From Actinacidiphila alni (GTDB lineage: Bacteria > Actinomycetota > Actinomycetes > Streptomycetales > Streptomycetaceae): DNA of 64,000 bases. Below the pieces are notes generated by a model that ran no database searches, was not told where the DNA came from, and saw only the letters and a list, made by a program, of their open reading frames with translations. Location: assembly GCF_900112845.1 (NCBI RefSeq), contig NZ_FONG01000028.1:32139-96138 (forward strand), read 5' to 3'. The position numbers and the translations under genes are program-made. Position 1 is the first letter of the stretch, and each line of letters begins with the position of its first letter. This document shows positions 27,287 to 35,447 of the stretch, in pieces.

Positions 27287-28597
27287 ATGACGAGGAACGG
27301 GGCGAGCGCCCGAGCCGGGCGTGTCCCTCACCGGGACACGGTCCCGGGCCGCGAGGCCGCCGCGATGTCGATCGCGGAGGTGCTGCAGGCCGCGGAGACC
27401 GCGCCGCCGGTGGAATCCCTCGATGTGGTCGCGCGGATCCTCAAGGACCGGCTCGGAGCTGTCGCCGTCTCCTTCCTGATCACGGATTTCACCGGCAGTT
27501 CGGTAGTACGGCTGGGCGCGGCTGGGAGTGTCGAGACCGGCGAGCCTGCCCGACGTATCCCCCTGAACGGCACCCTGTACGACGATGTGATCCGCACCCA
27601 GCGCCCGAGGGTGGAGGACAAGGGATCGGGAACACCGGTGCAGGTGGTGGCCCCGGTGACCAACCGCGGCGACGCCATCGGCCTGCTGGAGCTGTTCCTG
27701 CCCGAGGCACCGGACGCCGCGGTACTGCGGGAGATCGGCGCGGCGGCACACGCCCTGGCGTACATCGTCATCGCCAACCGACCCTTCACCGACCTGTACC
27801 AGTGGGGCCGGCGGACCCTGCCGCTGAGTCTGGCCGCGGAGATCCAGCACCGGTTGCTCCCGTCGTCGCTGACCTGCGAGGCCGCCCAGTTCGCGGTCTC
27901 CGGGGCGCTGGAACCGGCCGACCACGTGGGAGGCGACACCTTCGACTATGTCCTGGACCGCGACACCGTACAGCTGTCGATCACCGACGCCATGGGTCAC
28001 GACGTCCGCGCCGCGTTGCTGGCCACGCTCGTGGTCGGCGCCCTGCGCCGGGCCCGCCGCGCGGGCGCCGACCTGCTGGAGCAGGCGGACCAGGCCGACC
28101 GCGCCATGCGCGAACAGACCGGCCAGGGGTACGTGACCGGCCAGCTGCTGCGGATCAGCCTGCGGGACGGCAGCACCGAATTCGTCAACGCCGGGCATCC
28201 CTGGCCGCTACGGCTGCGCGACGGCGCCGTGGAGCGGATCCACCCCAAGGTGGACATGCCCTTCGGCGTCGAGACCGCGCACACGTATCAGGTGCAGGCC
28301 CTGGACCTGCGGCCCGGCGACCGGCTGGTCATGCTCACCGACGGCATGCTGGAACGCAACGCCAAAGCCCTGGACCTGCCGGGCATGATCATCCGCACCC
28401 GGGAACTGCATCCCCGGGAGGCGGCCCGTGCCCTGATCGGTATGGTCGTCGACGCCTCCGACGGCCACCTGCAGGACGACGCCACCGTGATCTGCCTGGA
28501 CTGGCACGGCACCGGCCGCTCCCGGCGTGACGCCGACACCGGCGCCGACCTCACCGAAGCCTCCTCGCCCACACTCTGGCGCCCCGCCGCCACCTGA
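27287..28597 (+). CDS. GAF-PP2C (SpoIIE/RsbU-like) protein phosphatase
   Basis: Cytoplasmic serine phosphatase of 436 residues. A GAF-like sensor at about 35-165 is followed by a linker helix ending LAAEIQHRLLPSSL, the usual entry to SpoIIE-type phosphatases. Metal-binding Asp/Gly motifs are GGDTFDYVL, DAMGHDVRAALLA and DDATVICLDW. Its expected substrates are phosphorylated STAS proteins such as those at 4639, 17826 and 19180. ATG at 27287 has GAGGAG upstream. Its stop is 11 bases from the convergent dehydrogenase-like gene. Confidence 0.88.
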   Translation: MTRNGASARAGRVPHRDTVPGREAAAMSIAEVLQAAETAPPVESLDVVARILKDRLGAVAVSFLITDFTGSSVVRLGAAGSVETGEPARRIPLNGTLYDDVIRTQRPRVEDKGSGTPVQVVAPVTNRGDAIGLLELFLPEAPDAAVLREIGAAAHALAYIVIANRPFTDLYQWGRRTLPLSLAAEIQHRLLPSSLTCEAAQFAVSGALEPADHVGGDTFDYVLDRDTVQLSITDAMGHDVRAALLATLVVGALRRARRAGADLLEQADQADRAMREQTGQGYVTGQLLRISLRDGSTEFVNAGHPWPLRLRDGAVERIHPKVDMPFGVETAHTYQVQALDLRPGDRLVMLTDGMLERNAKALDLPGMIIRTRELHPREAARALIGMVVDASDGHLQDDATVICLDWHGTGRSRRDADTGADLTEASSPTLWRPAAT

Positions 28598-28608
28598 GCC
28601 CCGCCGCG

Positions 28609-30030
28609 TCAGACGGTCAGTGGCGGGGTCTGCCGGGTGACGTAGCGGAGGCGGGTGCAACGGTCCAGGTCCGCGGCTACAGGCGTCACGTCCTGGTAGG
28701 GAGACGGGGCGGCGGAGGTGCGCGGGTGGGTGTTCACCCATACGTGGGGGAAGGCCAACTCGCGCGCGAAATCAGTGGCGGCGACCGTGTCCGTCGACCA
28801 CGCAGAGGCGGTGCGGCGGTGCGGTATCGCGTTGGCGGCGTCCATCGCACGCCGCGACCCGGCGAATGTCTGGATGCCGACGACGGGGCCGAGGATGTCG
28901 GCGTGGCCCAGCTCGTCGTCCTGCCGGATGTCGGCGACGACGGTGGGTTCGAGGTAGCAGCCGGGTCCGTCATGCACCCGTCCGCCGGCGAGCACTCTGG
29001 TGTGCGAGGGCATCCGGCCCAGGAGTTCCACAGCGCTGTCGAGGCGGCCGCGGCCGAGCAGCGGTCCGCAGACCGGTGGACCGCCCGGCACACGGGAGAG
29101 CTGCGCCTCGGCCCGCTTCACCAGGGCCGCAGTGAATTCGAGAACGAGGTCGCTGCTGACCAGGATCCGGGAGATGGAGGTGGAGCTCTGTCCGGCCTCG
29201 GCGAACGCAGCCTCGGCGAGCACCTCCGCCGCCGCGTGCGGGTCCGCGTTCTCGAGTACGACGGCCAGGGACGTGCCCCTGAAGTCGAGATGCGTGCGGG
29301 TGAGAGCACCTGCCGCCCGCGCGGCCACCTCCCTGGCAGCGGCGCGTGAGCCGCACATGGTGACCAGCGCCGGGACATCGTGAGCGGCCAGCAGGTTTCC
29401 GGTGCGGTGTCCGCCGCACACGACATTGAGAACGCCGGGCGGCAGGATCTCGGCCGCCGACTCGGCCACCGCGAGCGCGGACGGGACGGCGGCGCCGGCG
29501 GGTTTGAGAACGACGGTGTTTCCCGCGGCCAGCGCCGGGACGACCCGTGTGCCGAGTTCGTCGAAAGGACGGTGGGATCCGCCCAGATGCACCACGACGC
29601 CGAGGGGCTCGTACCGCGCCGAGGACGTCAACGACGGCGCGAACGCTTCGACGTCCCCGGAGCTGCGGCGAAGGATCTCCCCGGCGGTCAGCCGAATACG
29701 TCGTGCGAGCTCCGACACCTCGTCCCGGCTCACCGACAGGTGCCACTGGCCTGTGCCGAGCGAGCCCGCGCTGACGAGGCTGTCCGCCCGGGATTCGACA
29801 CCCGCTGCCATCTCGCACAGCGCCTTGCTGCGCCGCTCGGCGTCGGTGGTGCGCCAGTGGGCGAAGGCGCGGGCGGCGGCATCGGCCGCACGGTCCACGT
29901 CACGCGCGCCGCTTTCCGGCACGGCGGCGACCACGAGGCCGGTCGTCGGGTCGACCAGATCGGCAGTCGCCCCGTCGGCCGCGTCGCACAGCAGATTGTC
30001 GATGAAATTGCTGAACTGGCTCACGCCCAT
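28609..30030 (-). CDS. Aldehyde-dehydrogenase-like protein lacking catalytic residues
   Basis: Full-length ALDH fold of 473 residues (Lys in VVLKPAG, GS pair in CGSRAAAREV, late PVVGIQTF). The active site is not intact: the nucleophile Cys in the usual GQxC is Ser283 (AEAGQSSTS), the general-base Glu of LELGG is Asp249 in LDFRGTS, and the oxyanion Asn of WNxP is missing (LGGSHRPF). Third positions are G/C rich and no frameshift is seen, so the protein is maintained. Expect a non-catalytic or altered function. The ATG at 30030 has GGAAGAG upstream. Confidence 0.8.
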   Translation of the reverse strand: MGVSQFSNFIDNLLCDAADGATADLVDPTTGLVVAAVPESGARDVDRAADAAARAFAHWRTTDAERRSKALCEMAAGVESRADSLVSAGSLGTGQWHLSVSRDEVSELARRIRLTAGEILRRSSGDVEAFAPSLTSSARYEPLGVVVHLGGSHRPFDELGTRVVPALAAGNTVVLKPAGAAVPSALAVAESAAEILPPGVLNVVCGGHRTGNLLAAHDVPALVTMCGSRAAAREVAARAAGALTRTHLDFRGTSLAVVLENADPHAAAEVLAEAAFAEAGQSSTSISRILVSSDLVLEFTAALVKRAEAQLSRVPGGPPVCGPLLGRGRLDSAVELLGRMPSHTRVLAGGRVHDGPGCYLEPTVVADIRQDDELGHADILGPVVGIQTFAGSRRAMDAANAIPHRRTASAWSTDTVAATDFARELAFPHVWVNTHPRTSAAPSPYQDVTPVAADLDRCTRLRYVTRQTPPLTV

Positions 30031-30405
30031 CGGTGTGCTCTTCCGGCCGGTGCCACGATCGAGGGAAGCCCTGTGATCCTCACATAGGGGGATTCGTCAC
30101 CGGTACGGCAGAGGATTGCCCGCGCGCCGACGCTCTTCCGTCATCGGCGAGCCGTCGGGTCGGCCCCGTCCACGGCCTTCACCTCTCATAGCGGTCCGCC
30201 AGCGGCGTCCCACGGGGCATGCGAGTGACTCTCGCGGCCTGCGGGACAGGCACAGCCGTACGAACTGCGTCCATTCGAGTGGATCCCGCGCACCGCACCC
30301 GTCCAGAGCGCCGTCGGGGACGAACCCTCTGCGTTCCGTCCGACGGCGCGAGGTATCCGAACGCCGCCGGACACCACCTGATGCGAAGGAATCGAAGGAG
30401 CCGTC
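30031..30405. other. Divergent intergenic region before the chaplin gene
   Basis: Separates the minus-strand ALDH-like gene from the plus-strand chaplin gene. Contains the chaplin ribosome site AAGGAG near 30396. I see no gene, long repeat or clear promoter hexamers. Confidence 0.4.
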
Positions 30406-30699
30406 ATGAAACTGATGCGCAAGGGTGCGGTACTGGGTGCGCTGGCCGGTGGCATCATCCTCGCCGCGAGCGGCGTGGCCGCAGCGGACTCCGGAGCCAC
30501 CGGTGCCGCGGTCGGTTCACCGGGCGTCCTGTCGGGCAACCTCATCCAGATCCCGATCGACATCCCGGTCAACGCCTGCGGCAACTCGCTCAACCTGATC
30601 GGCGCCCTCAACCCCGCCTTCGGCAACACCTGTGTCAACGACAGTCACGGTGGCGCCTGGGCACATGGCTGGGACAACAGCTGGATGACCTGGCACTGA
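30406..30699 (+). CDS. Short chaplin with Trp/His-rich tail
   Basis: Secreted surface-active amyloid-type protein of 97 residues. Sec signal 1-27 (ending AAA) and one chaplin domain (GNLIQIPIDIPVNACGNSLN, then LNPAFGNTCVN) with the two conserved cysteines. Chaplins coat aerial hyphae. Short chaplins normally stop just after the second Cys; this one adds a tail of about 20 residues, DSHGGAWAHGWDNSWMTWH, with four Trp and three His. Good ribosome site AAGGAG. The ECF sigma gene follows on the same strand. Confidence 0.88.
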   Translation: MKLMRKGAVLGALAGGIILAASGVAAADSGATGAAVGSPGVLSGNLIQIPIDIPVNACGNSLNLIGALNPAFGNTCVNDSHGGAWAHGWDNSWMTWH

Positions 30700-30715
30700 C
30701 GCAAACCGCTCCCAT

Positions 30716-31384
30716 ATGTGCGTCCGCACGCTTGTCGGGTGCTGCGGATCGGACACCGGACCGGGCTGCCCGAGCGAACTTCAGCACGGTCAGCCCGGTA
30801 CTCCCCATGACTGCGGCAACCTTCGCGGCGACCAGGGGAGTCACCGGCTCGACTGCGGGCTGTTGGCAGTCGCCGACGGCGACCACAAGGCGTTCACCGA
30901 TCTCTACGTGACCGTCCTCCCCGTACTTCTGGCCGTGATCCGACCCCGGCTGAGCAGCCGGGCCGACGTCGAGGACGTCGCCCAGGACGTGATGACCGAG
31001 CTGTGGACCAAAGCCGGGGACTTCCGGCCGGACCGAGGCAGCGCACTGGCCTGGATCGTCACCATCGCCCGCCGCCGCACGACCGATCACCTGCGCCGGG
31101 CGGCCGCCCTACGCCGCCACGACCTCTATGCCGCCGGCGCACATGTGACGTCGTCCGATCGCCCGGTCGAGGACACCGTCCAGGAGCGTCTGGACCGCGG
31201 CGCGATGGGCCGTGCGCTGGCCGGGCTGACCGACCTCCAGCGTGAAGCCGTCCAACTCGCCTTCTACACCGGACACACGCACGAGCGGACCGCGCACCTG
31301 CTCGGTGTCCCGTTAGGTACGGCCAAGTCCCGTATTCGTAGCGGCCTCGCCGGCCTGCGTGCCGAACTCGAAGACGGTGCCTGA
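30716..31384 (+). CDS. ECF sigma factor, SigK-like (ECF19-type), contains a TTA codon
   Basis: Region 2 is at AFTDLYVTVLP through DVEDVAQDVMTELWTKAGDF and WIVTIARRRTTDHLRR; region 4 is LQREAVQLAFYTGHTHERTA and VPLGTAKSRIRSGL. Both resemble the SigK/ECF19 group, which usually neighbours an RskA anti-sigma gene and fasciclin genes. No RskA gene is present. The start is unresolved: 30716 is the only in-frame ATG but lacks a ribosome site, and homology begins near LLAVADGDHKAF (TTG at 30863). A TTA codon at 31313-31315 would make translation bldA-dependent. Confidence 0.82.
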   Translation: MCVRTLVGCCGSDTGPGCPSELQHGQPGTPHDCGNLRGDQGSHRLDCGLLAVADGDHKAFTDLYVTVLPVLLAVIRPRLSSRADVEDVAQDVMTELWTKAGDFRPDRGSALAWIVTIARRRTTDHLRRAAALRRHDLYAAGAHVTSSDRPVEDTVQERLDRGAMGRALAGLTDLQREAVQLAFYTGHTHERTAHLLGVPLGTAKSRIRSGLAGLRAELEDGA

Positions 31385-31450
31385 ATCATGACCGGCCGCG
31401 CGGGCCGTGCGGGCCGGGCGGCTCGCACGGTTCGCTTAGGGCGGTGAGCG

Positions 31451-31460
31451 GGGGTAGGCG
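31451..31460 (+). promoter_or_regulatory. Candidate stress-sigma -10 element GGGGTAGGCG
   Basis: GGGGTAGGCG lies 36 bases before the ATG of the Lys/Ala-rich protein gene, with GTTCG at 31430-31434 as a possible -35. Same element as upstream of 10691(-), 17564(-) and 33377(+). Confidence 0.4.
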
Positions 31461-31496
31461 AGCGGTCAGGTACCGACATCGGAGAGGTGAGCGATC

Positions 31497-31889
31497 ATGG
31501 CGAAGAAGTCGACGCACCCGAAGGCCGCCGCCGCGGCGGCGAAGACGGTCCGGGGCAAGGGTTCTGCGGGGAAGGCCGGGAAGACCGCGGCGGCAAGTGC
31601 CCTGTCGCAGAAGGCCGGCAAGAAGAGCGGTACGGGCAGTGGCAAGGCCACGAAGGCCAAGGCGGCGTCGGCGGCGGGCAAGACCGTACGTGCGGCGAAG
31701 AGCACCAAGTCGGAGAAGACGGCTGCCGGGAGCGCGTTGTCGCAGAAGAAGTCCGCGACGCCGCGCATGCCGGGCAAGAAGGTGCTGACCGCGGCGGCGA
31801 AGGTGCTGGCGGACCGCAAGGCGAGCAAGAAGGCCCGCTCCGAGGCGGCGACGACGCTCGCGCGTGCCGCCGCACACGCCACCCGCTAG
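31497..31889 (+). CDS. Lys/Ala-rich histone-like protein
   Basis: Very basic 130-residue protein built of Lys/Ala/Ser repeats and containing the motif ASALSQK twice (TAAASALSQK, AAGSALSQKK) and a C-terminal helix KKVLTAAAKVLADRKASKK. This composition is typical of a streptomycete family likened to histone H1 or to small stress proteins; DNA binding is inferred from charge. Ribosome site GGAGAGGTGA precedes ATG 31497. A GGGGTAGGCG box upstream suggests stress control. Confidence 0.8.
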   Translation: MAKKSTHPKAAAAAAKTVRGKGSAGKAGKTAAASALSQKAGKKSGTGSGKATKAKAASAAGKTVRAAKSTKSEKTAAGSALSQKKSATPRMPGKKVLTAAAKVLADRKASKKARSEAATTLARAAAHATR

Positions 31890-31951
31890 CGGAACACGGG
31901 GGCAGACCTGGCACCCCTCCTGGGGCATGGCAGCCGCTGCCGTCAGCGCCG

Positions 31952-31991
31952 CCCGGATGGCCGAGACACGAAACGTGTTCGGCCATCCGGG
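31952..31991. terminator. Long bidirectional hairpin terminator
   Basis: Stem of 18 bp with one bulged G (31952-31970 against 31974-31991) and an AAA loop. It lies between the stops of the convergent genes ending at 31889 and 32065. Confidence 0.85.
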
Positions 31992-32064
31992 CCCGCAGCA
32001 CTGCTCGCCACGATCCTCCACGCCGTGTACGCCGGGGGCCGGCCGTGGCGCGACGGGGTCCGTC

Positions 32065-33159
32065 CTACTTCGGCATCAGCACGGTGTCGATGATCTGAAC
32101 CGTCGCGTTGGCGGTGGACACGTTGCCGCAGACGACGTTGGCGGTGTCGTTGACCTTGTACGACTCGCCGGAACCGGCGGTGGTCAGCGTTCCCTTCTCC
32201 AGCGTGGTGTACGTGCCCTTGGCCAGGCCGTCGGGAGCCTTCACCGGCTGACCGACGACGTGGTACGTCAGGATCTTGGTGAGCGTGGCCTTGTCGGCCA
32301 GGACCTTGTCGAGCTGTGCCTTCGGGATCTTCGCGAAAGCATCGTTGGTGGGCGCGAACACGGTGATGTTCTGCGCGTTGTTGAGCGTGTCCACCAGGCC
32401 GGCCTTCTGTACGGCCGCGACGAGCGTGGACAGCGCCGGGTTGTGCGAGGCCGCGGTGGCCACCGGGTCCTTGGCCATGCCGTCGTAGCTGCCCGCGCCG
32501 TTCTTCGGCACCGAGGCGCAGCCCGATCCGAAGTGCGCATCCATCGCCGCGGCGGACGAGGTGGCCGCCTGCGTGGTGGGCGCGGCCGTGGTCGCCATGG
32601 CGGAGCTGCTCGGCGAGGCCGCCGAGTCGTCCTTGCCGTCGTCGTCGCTGGAACAGGCACTGACCGCCAGGGGAAGTACGGCGGCCTCGGCCAGCGCACC
32701 GACGATCGACGGCACCGCGTCCCATCGATGGTTGTTCGGTCGGCTCCACGCGGCGACGGCGCCGATCGCCCCGAAGAGGAGTACGCCCGCGCAGCCCGTA
32801 CGCCGCAGCCACAGCGACATGACCCCCAGCGCCAGCGCGAACAGGGCGAGGATCACGACGATGCCCAGCTGCAGCACAAGCTTGTCGTTCGTGCCGAAGT
32901 GCCGTACGGCGTAGTCCTTGAGCGACGCCGGAGTGCGGTCGATGACCGCGCCACCGACCGCCGTCACCGGGCTCGCCTCCGGACGGGCCGCCGCCGAGAC
33001 CGACTCGCCCACACCGAGCGACGCGGCCGCCGCCAGCAGCCCGCCCAACGCACCCAGCACCCAGCGAACCCAACGATCCGCGCGGCGCATCCGCTGAGGC
33101 GAGTGGGGCTCCAGCGGCGTTGTGGGAATGCTGGCTCTGTGGTCGGGCGCACCCCGCAT
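32065..33159 (-). CDS. Chimera: membrane domain of a molybdopterin oxidoreductase fused to a fasciclin (FAS1) lipoprotein
   Basis: Single open frame of 364 residues. The first 150 or so residues carry about four membrane helices and match the N-terminal membrane part of streptomycete sulfite-oxidase-like molybdopterin enzymes (SPVTAVGGAVIDRTPASLKD, VRHFGTNDK). The catalytic molybdopterin domain is absent. The frame runs straight into a fasciclin lipoprotein from its signal core onward: AAVLPLAVSACSSDDDGKDD (lipobox-like), a Ser/Ala/Thr linker, and a FAS1 domain (VFAPTNDAFAKIP, LTYHVVG, ATVQIIDTVLMPK). In relatives these are two separate neighbouring genes with a SigK-like sigma gene. Start uncertain: ATG 33159 or 33090, neither with a clear ribosome site. 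Confidence 0.8.
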   Translation of the reverse strand: MRGAPDHRASIPTTPLEPHSPQRMRRADRWVRWVLGALGGLLAAAASLGVGESVSAAARPEASPVTAVGGAVIDRTPASLKDYAVRHFGTNDKLVLQLGIVVILALFALALGVMSLWLRRTGCAGVLLFGAIGAVAAWSRPNNHRWDAVPSIVGALAEAAVLPLAVSACSSDDDGKDDSAASPSSSAMATTAAPTTQAATSSAAAMDAHFGSGCASVPKNGAGSYDGMAKDPVATAASHNPALSTLVAAVQKAGLVDTLNNAQNITVFAPTNDAFAKIPKAQLDKVLADKATLTKILTYHVVGQPVKAPDGLAKGTYTTLEKGTLTTAGSGESYKVNDTANVVCGNVSTANATVQIIDTVLMPK

Positions 33160-33289
33160 TCGTCGCCGTGCGGTCCGCGGCTTGGTGCCGATTTCCACGC
33201 GCCGCAGGACGGCCGATGACGCGAGGGGACGAAGAACGTCTCACGTCCCGCTGCCGCCGCGGGAAAGCCGGGCAGCAGGTGCGAAAACC

Positions 33290-33299
33290 GGGGTAGGCG
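33290..33299 (+). promoter_or_regulatory. Candidate stress-sigma -10 element GGGGTAGGCG
   Basis: GGGGTAGGCG about 78 bases upstream of the DUF6199-like gene start. No convincing -35 partner at the usual distance. Listed because the exact 10-mer recurs in front of other small genes here. Confidence 0.35.
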
Positions 33300-33376
33300 T
33301 GCAAGGCGGTCCGGACGCGCCGACCGCCGGACGTGACGGACGTGACGTGGTGTCCGATGAGGTTCGAGGGGGATAT

Positions 33377-33589
33377 GTGTTCATCGTCATCTTGTGCTTG
33401 ATGCTCGCCATGGGACTCGTCCAGGTCGTGCGCCCACAGCTTCTGTGGCAGATGAACCGGCGCCTGCAACGCGGTTGGGTGAAGGATCCCGACGGCACCG
33501 AGCCGACCCGCAAGGGTTATGCGGTGCAGCGCGTCACCGGGGTCGTGTTCCTCGCTGTCGCTGTCTGGATTCTGGTTACCAACCTCTGA
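33377..33589 (+). CDS. DUF6199-type small membrane protein
   Basis: Protein of 70 residues with two membrane helices flanking a conserved loop: LMLAMGLVQVVRPQLLWQMN, GWVKDPDGTEPTRKGY, then FLAVAVWILV. The loop is the hallmark of DUF6199. GTG at 33377 is preceded by GAGGGGG. Role unknown. Confidence 0.75.
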   Translation: MFIVILCLMLAMGLVQVVRPQLLWQMNRRLQRGWVKDPDGTEPTRKGYAVQRVTGVVFLAVAVWILVTNL

Positions 33590-33597
33590 CCCGCGCG

Positions 33598-33624
33598 CGT
33601 CGCCCGCCCGTCCGGCGGGCGACG
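33598..33624. terminator. Bidirectional hairpin terminator
   Basis: Perfect 11-bp stem CGTCGCCCGCC (33598-33608) with 33614-33624 and a 5-base loop, centred between the convergent stops at 33589 and 33640. Confidence 0.8.
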
Positions 33625-33639
33625 GCCAGGAAGCGTCGC

Positions 33640-35394
33640 TCAGCTGTCGTCACCGCGGCTGCGGACCAGTTCCTTCATCTTGGCGACGGCGAAGCCCCAG
33701 CCCTGCTCCACGGTGGGCTTGGCGGGTACCGCGACCTCTTCGGGGTTGGTGAGGACGTCGAGGAGGACGGGACCGGGGGTGGCGAAGGCGGTACGGACGG
33801 CGTCGTCCAGCTCCTTCGGGTCGGTGACGCGGATGCCGGTGATGCCCATCGCGGTGGCGACGGCCGCGAAGTCGGGGTTTTCCAGAGTGGTGCCGAACTC
33901 CGGCAGCCCTGCCTGCTCCTGCTCAAGCTTGACCATGCCCAACCGGCGGTTGTCGAAGACGACGAGCTTGACGGGCAGTTCGTTGGTCTTGAGCGTGATC
34001 AGGTCGCCGAGCAGCATGCTCAGCCCCCCGTCGCCGCAGAACGCCACGACTTGGCGGTCGCGGTCCAGGATCTGGGCGCCGATGGCCTGCGGCATGGCGT
34101 TGGCCATCGAGCCGAGGTTGAACGATCCGAGCAGCCGGCGCGCGCCGCGCATCTCGACGAACCGGGAGAGCCACACGGTGGCCATGCCCGTGTCGGAGGT
34201 GAAGATCGCATCATCCGCAGCGGCACGGTCCACAGCTGCCGCGAGGGCCTCGGGGCGGATGTCGTGGTCCCTGTTGTCGAAGACCGAACGCACCTTTCCG
34301 ACCAGGCCCTTGTCGTGGCCGGGAGCGGCGAGCCGGGCCTGGCCCTCCCGCCAGGCGGCGAAGCGCTCGCGGGACTTCTCCAGGTGCCCACGGTCGCGCT
34401 CCTTGTCCGTACCGGACCGGCCCGCGGGCAGCCGGGCCAGCAGATCGCGCACCGCAGCGCCGACGTCGCCCACCAGAGCGACGTCCACCGGAACGCGGCG
34501 TCCGATGTGCGCGGGCTCGGTGTCGACCTGAATGACGGTCAGGCCGTCGGGATACCAGTCGCGGTAAGGGAAGTCGGTGCCGAGCATCAGCAGGACGTCC
34601 GCGTCCTCCAGTGCCGAGGCCGCCGCCGGGTTCCCGATCAGACCGGTCTGGCCGACCTGGAACGGATTGTCGCCCTCCAGGCCCTCCTTGGCCTTCAGCG
34701 TGAGCACCATGGGCGCCGCCAGGCGGTCGGCGAGCGCGAGGACGTCCTCGCGAGCGGCACGGGAACCCTTGCCGACCAGCATCGTGACGCGGTCGGCCCG
34801 GTCCAGCAGCTCGGCCGCCCTGCGCACCGCGTCCTCCTCGGGACGGGTGGTCGGTGAGCTGAGCGAGAAGCGGGCCGGGCGGTCGGCTCCCAACTCGCGG
34901 TCACCGATGTCGCCCGGGACCGTGAGGACGGCGACTCCCTTGCGCCCCAGGGCATTGCGTACCGCAGTTTCCAGCAGCAGCGGAAGCTGGTCGGGCGAGG
35001 TGATCGTGGCGCGGAAGACGGCGACGTCGTCGAAGAGCGCGTCGTTGTCGACCTCCTGGAAGTAATCGCTGCCCAGCTCGGTCAGCGGAACCTGGCCGGC
35101 GATGGCGAGTACGGGAGTGCGGCTCTTCGCGGCGTCGTAGAGGCCGTTGAGCAGGTGGATCGAACCGGGGCCGACCGTGCCCATGCAGACCCCGAGCCGT
35201 CCGGTGAGCTGTGACTGGGCGCCGGCGGCGAACGCGGCGGCCTCTTCGTGCCGGCAGCCCACCCACGCGATGTCGTCGGTGGTGCGGATGGCGTCGGTCA
35301 GTGGGTTCAGTGCGTCGCCGACGACGCCGAACACCTGGCTGACGCCAAGTTCGCTCAGTGCGTCCACGATGACGCGGGCAACGGTTCTGGCCAC
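33640..35394 (-). CDS. poxB: Thiamine-pyrophosphate-dependent pyruvate dehydrogenase (quinone), PoxB-type
   Basis: Protein of 584 residues that oxidatively decarboxylates pyruvate to acetate and CO2 at the membrane face, passing electrons to quinone; FAD and TPP are the expected cofactors. The activating Glu is in CRHEEAAAFAAGA, and the TPP/Mg motif runs from GDGGLSMLLGDL to VFDNRRLGM. The middle FAD domain contains LVGKGSRAAREDV and MLGTDFPYRDWYP. GTG at 35394 with GGAGGA upstream; the open frame beyond this is non-coding repeat. Monocistronic. Confidence 0.9.
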   Translation of the reverse strand: MARTVARVIVDALSELGVSQVFGVVGDALNPLTDAIRTTDDIAWVGCRHEEAAAFAAGAQSQLTGRLGVCMGTVGPGSIHLLNGLYDAAKSRTPVLAIAGQVPLTELGSDYFQEVDNDALFDDVAVFRATITSPDQLPLLLETAVRNALGRKGVAVLTVPGDIGDRELGADRPARFSLSSPTTRPEEDAVRRAAELLDRADRVTMLVGKGSRAAREDVLALADRLAAPMVLTLKAKEGLEGDNPFQVGQTGLIGNPAAASALEDADVLLMLGTDFPYRDWYPDGLTVIQVDTEPAHIGRRVPVDVALVGDVGAAVRDLLARLPAGRSGTDKERDRGHLEKSRERFAAWREGQARLAAPGHDKGLVGKVRSVFDNRDHDIRPEALAAAVDRAAADDAIFTSDTGMATVWLSRFVEMRGARRLLGSFNLGSMANAMPQAIGAQILDRDRQVVAFCGDGGLSMLLGDLITLKTNELPVKLVVFDNRRLGMVKLEQEQAGLPEFGTTLENPDFAAVATAMGITGIRVTDPKELDDAVRTAFATPGPVLLDVLTNPEEVAVPAKPTVEQGWGFAVAKMKELVRSRGDDS

Positions 35395-35447
35395 GGGGGT
35401 CCTCCGGCGGTGCGGTGGGGAAGGGGGCGGACGGTGGAGCAGTGAGT

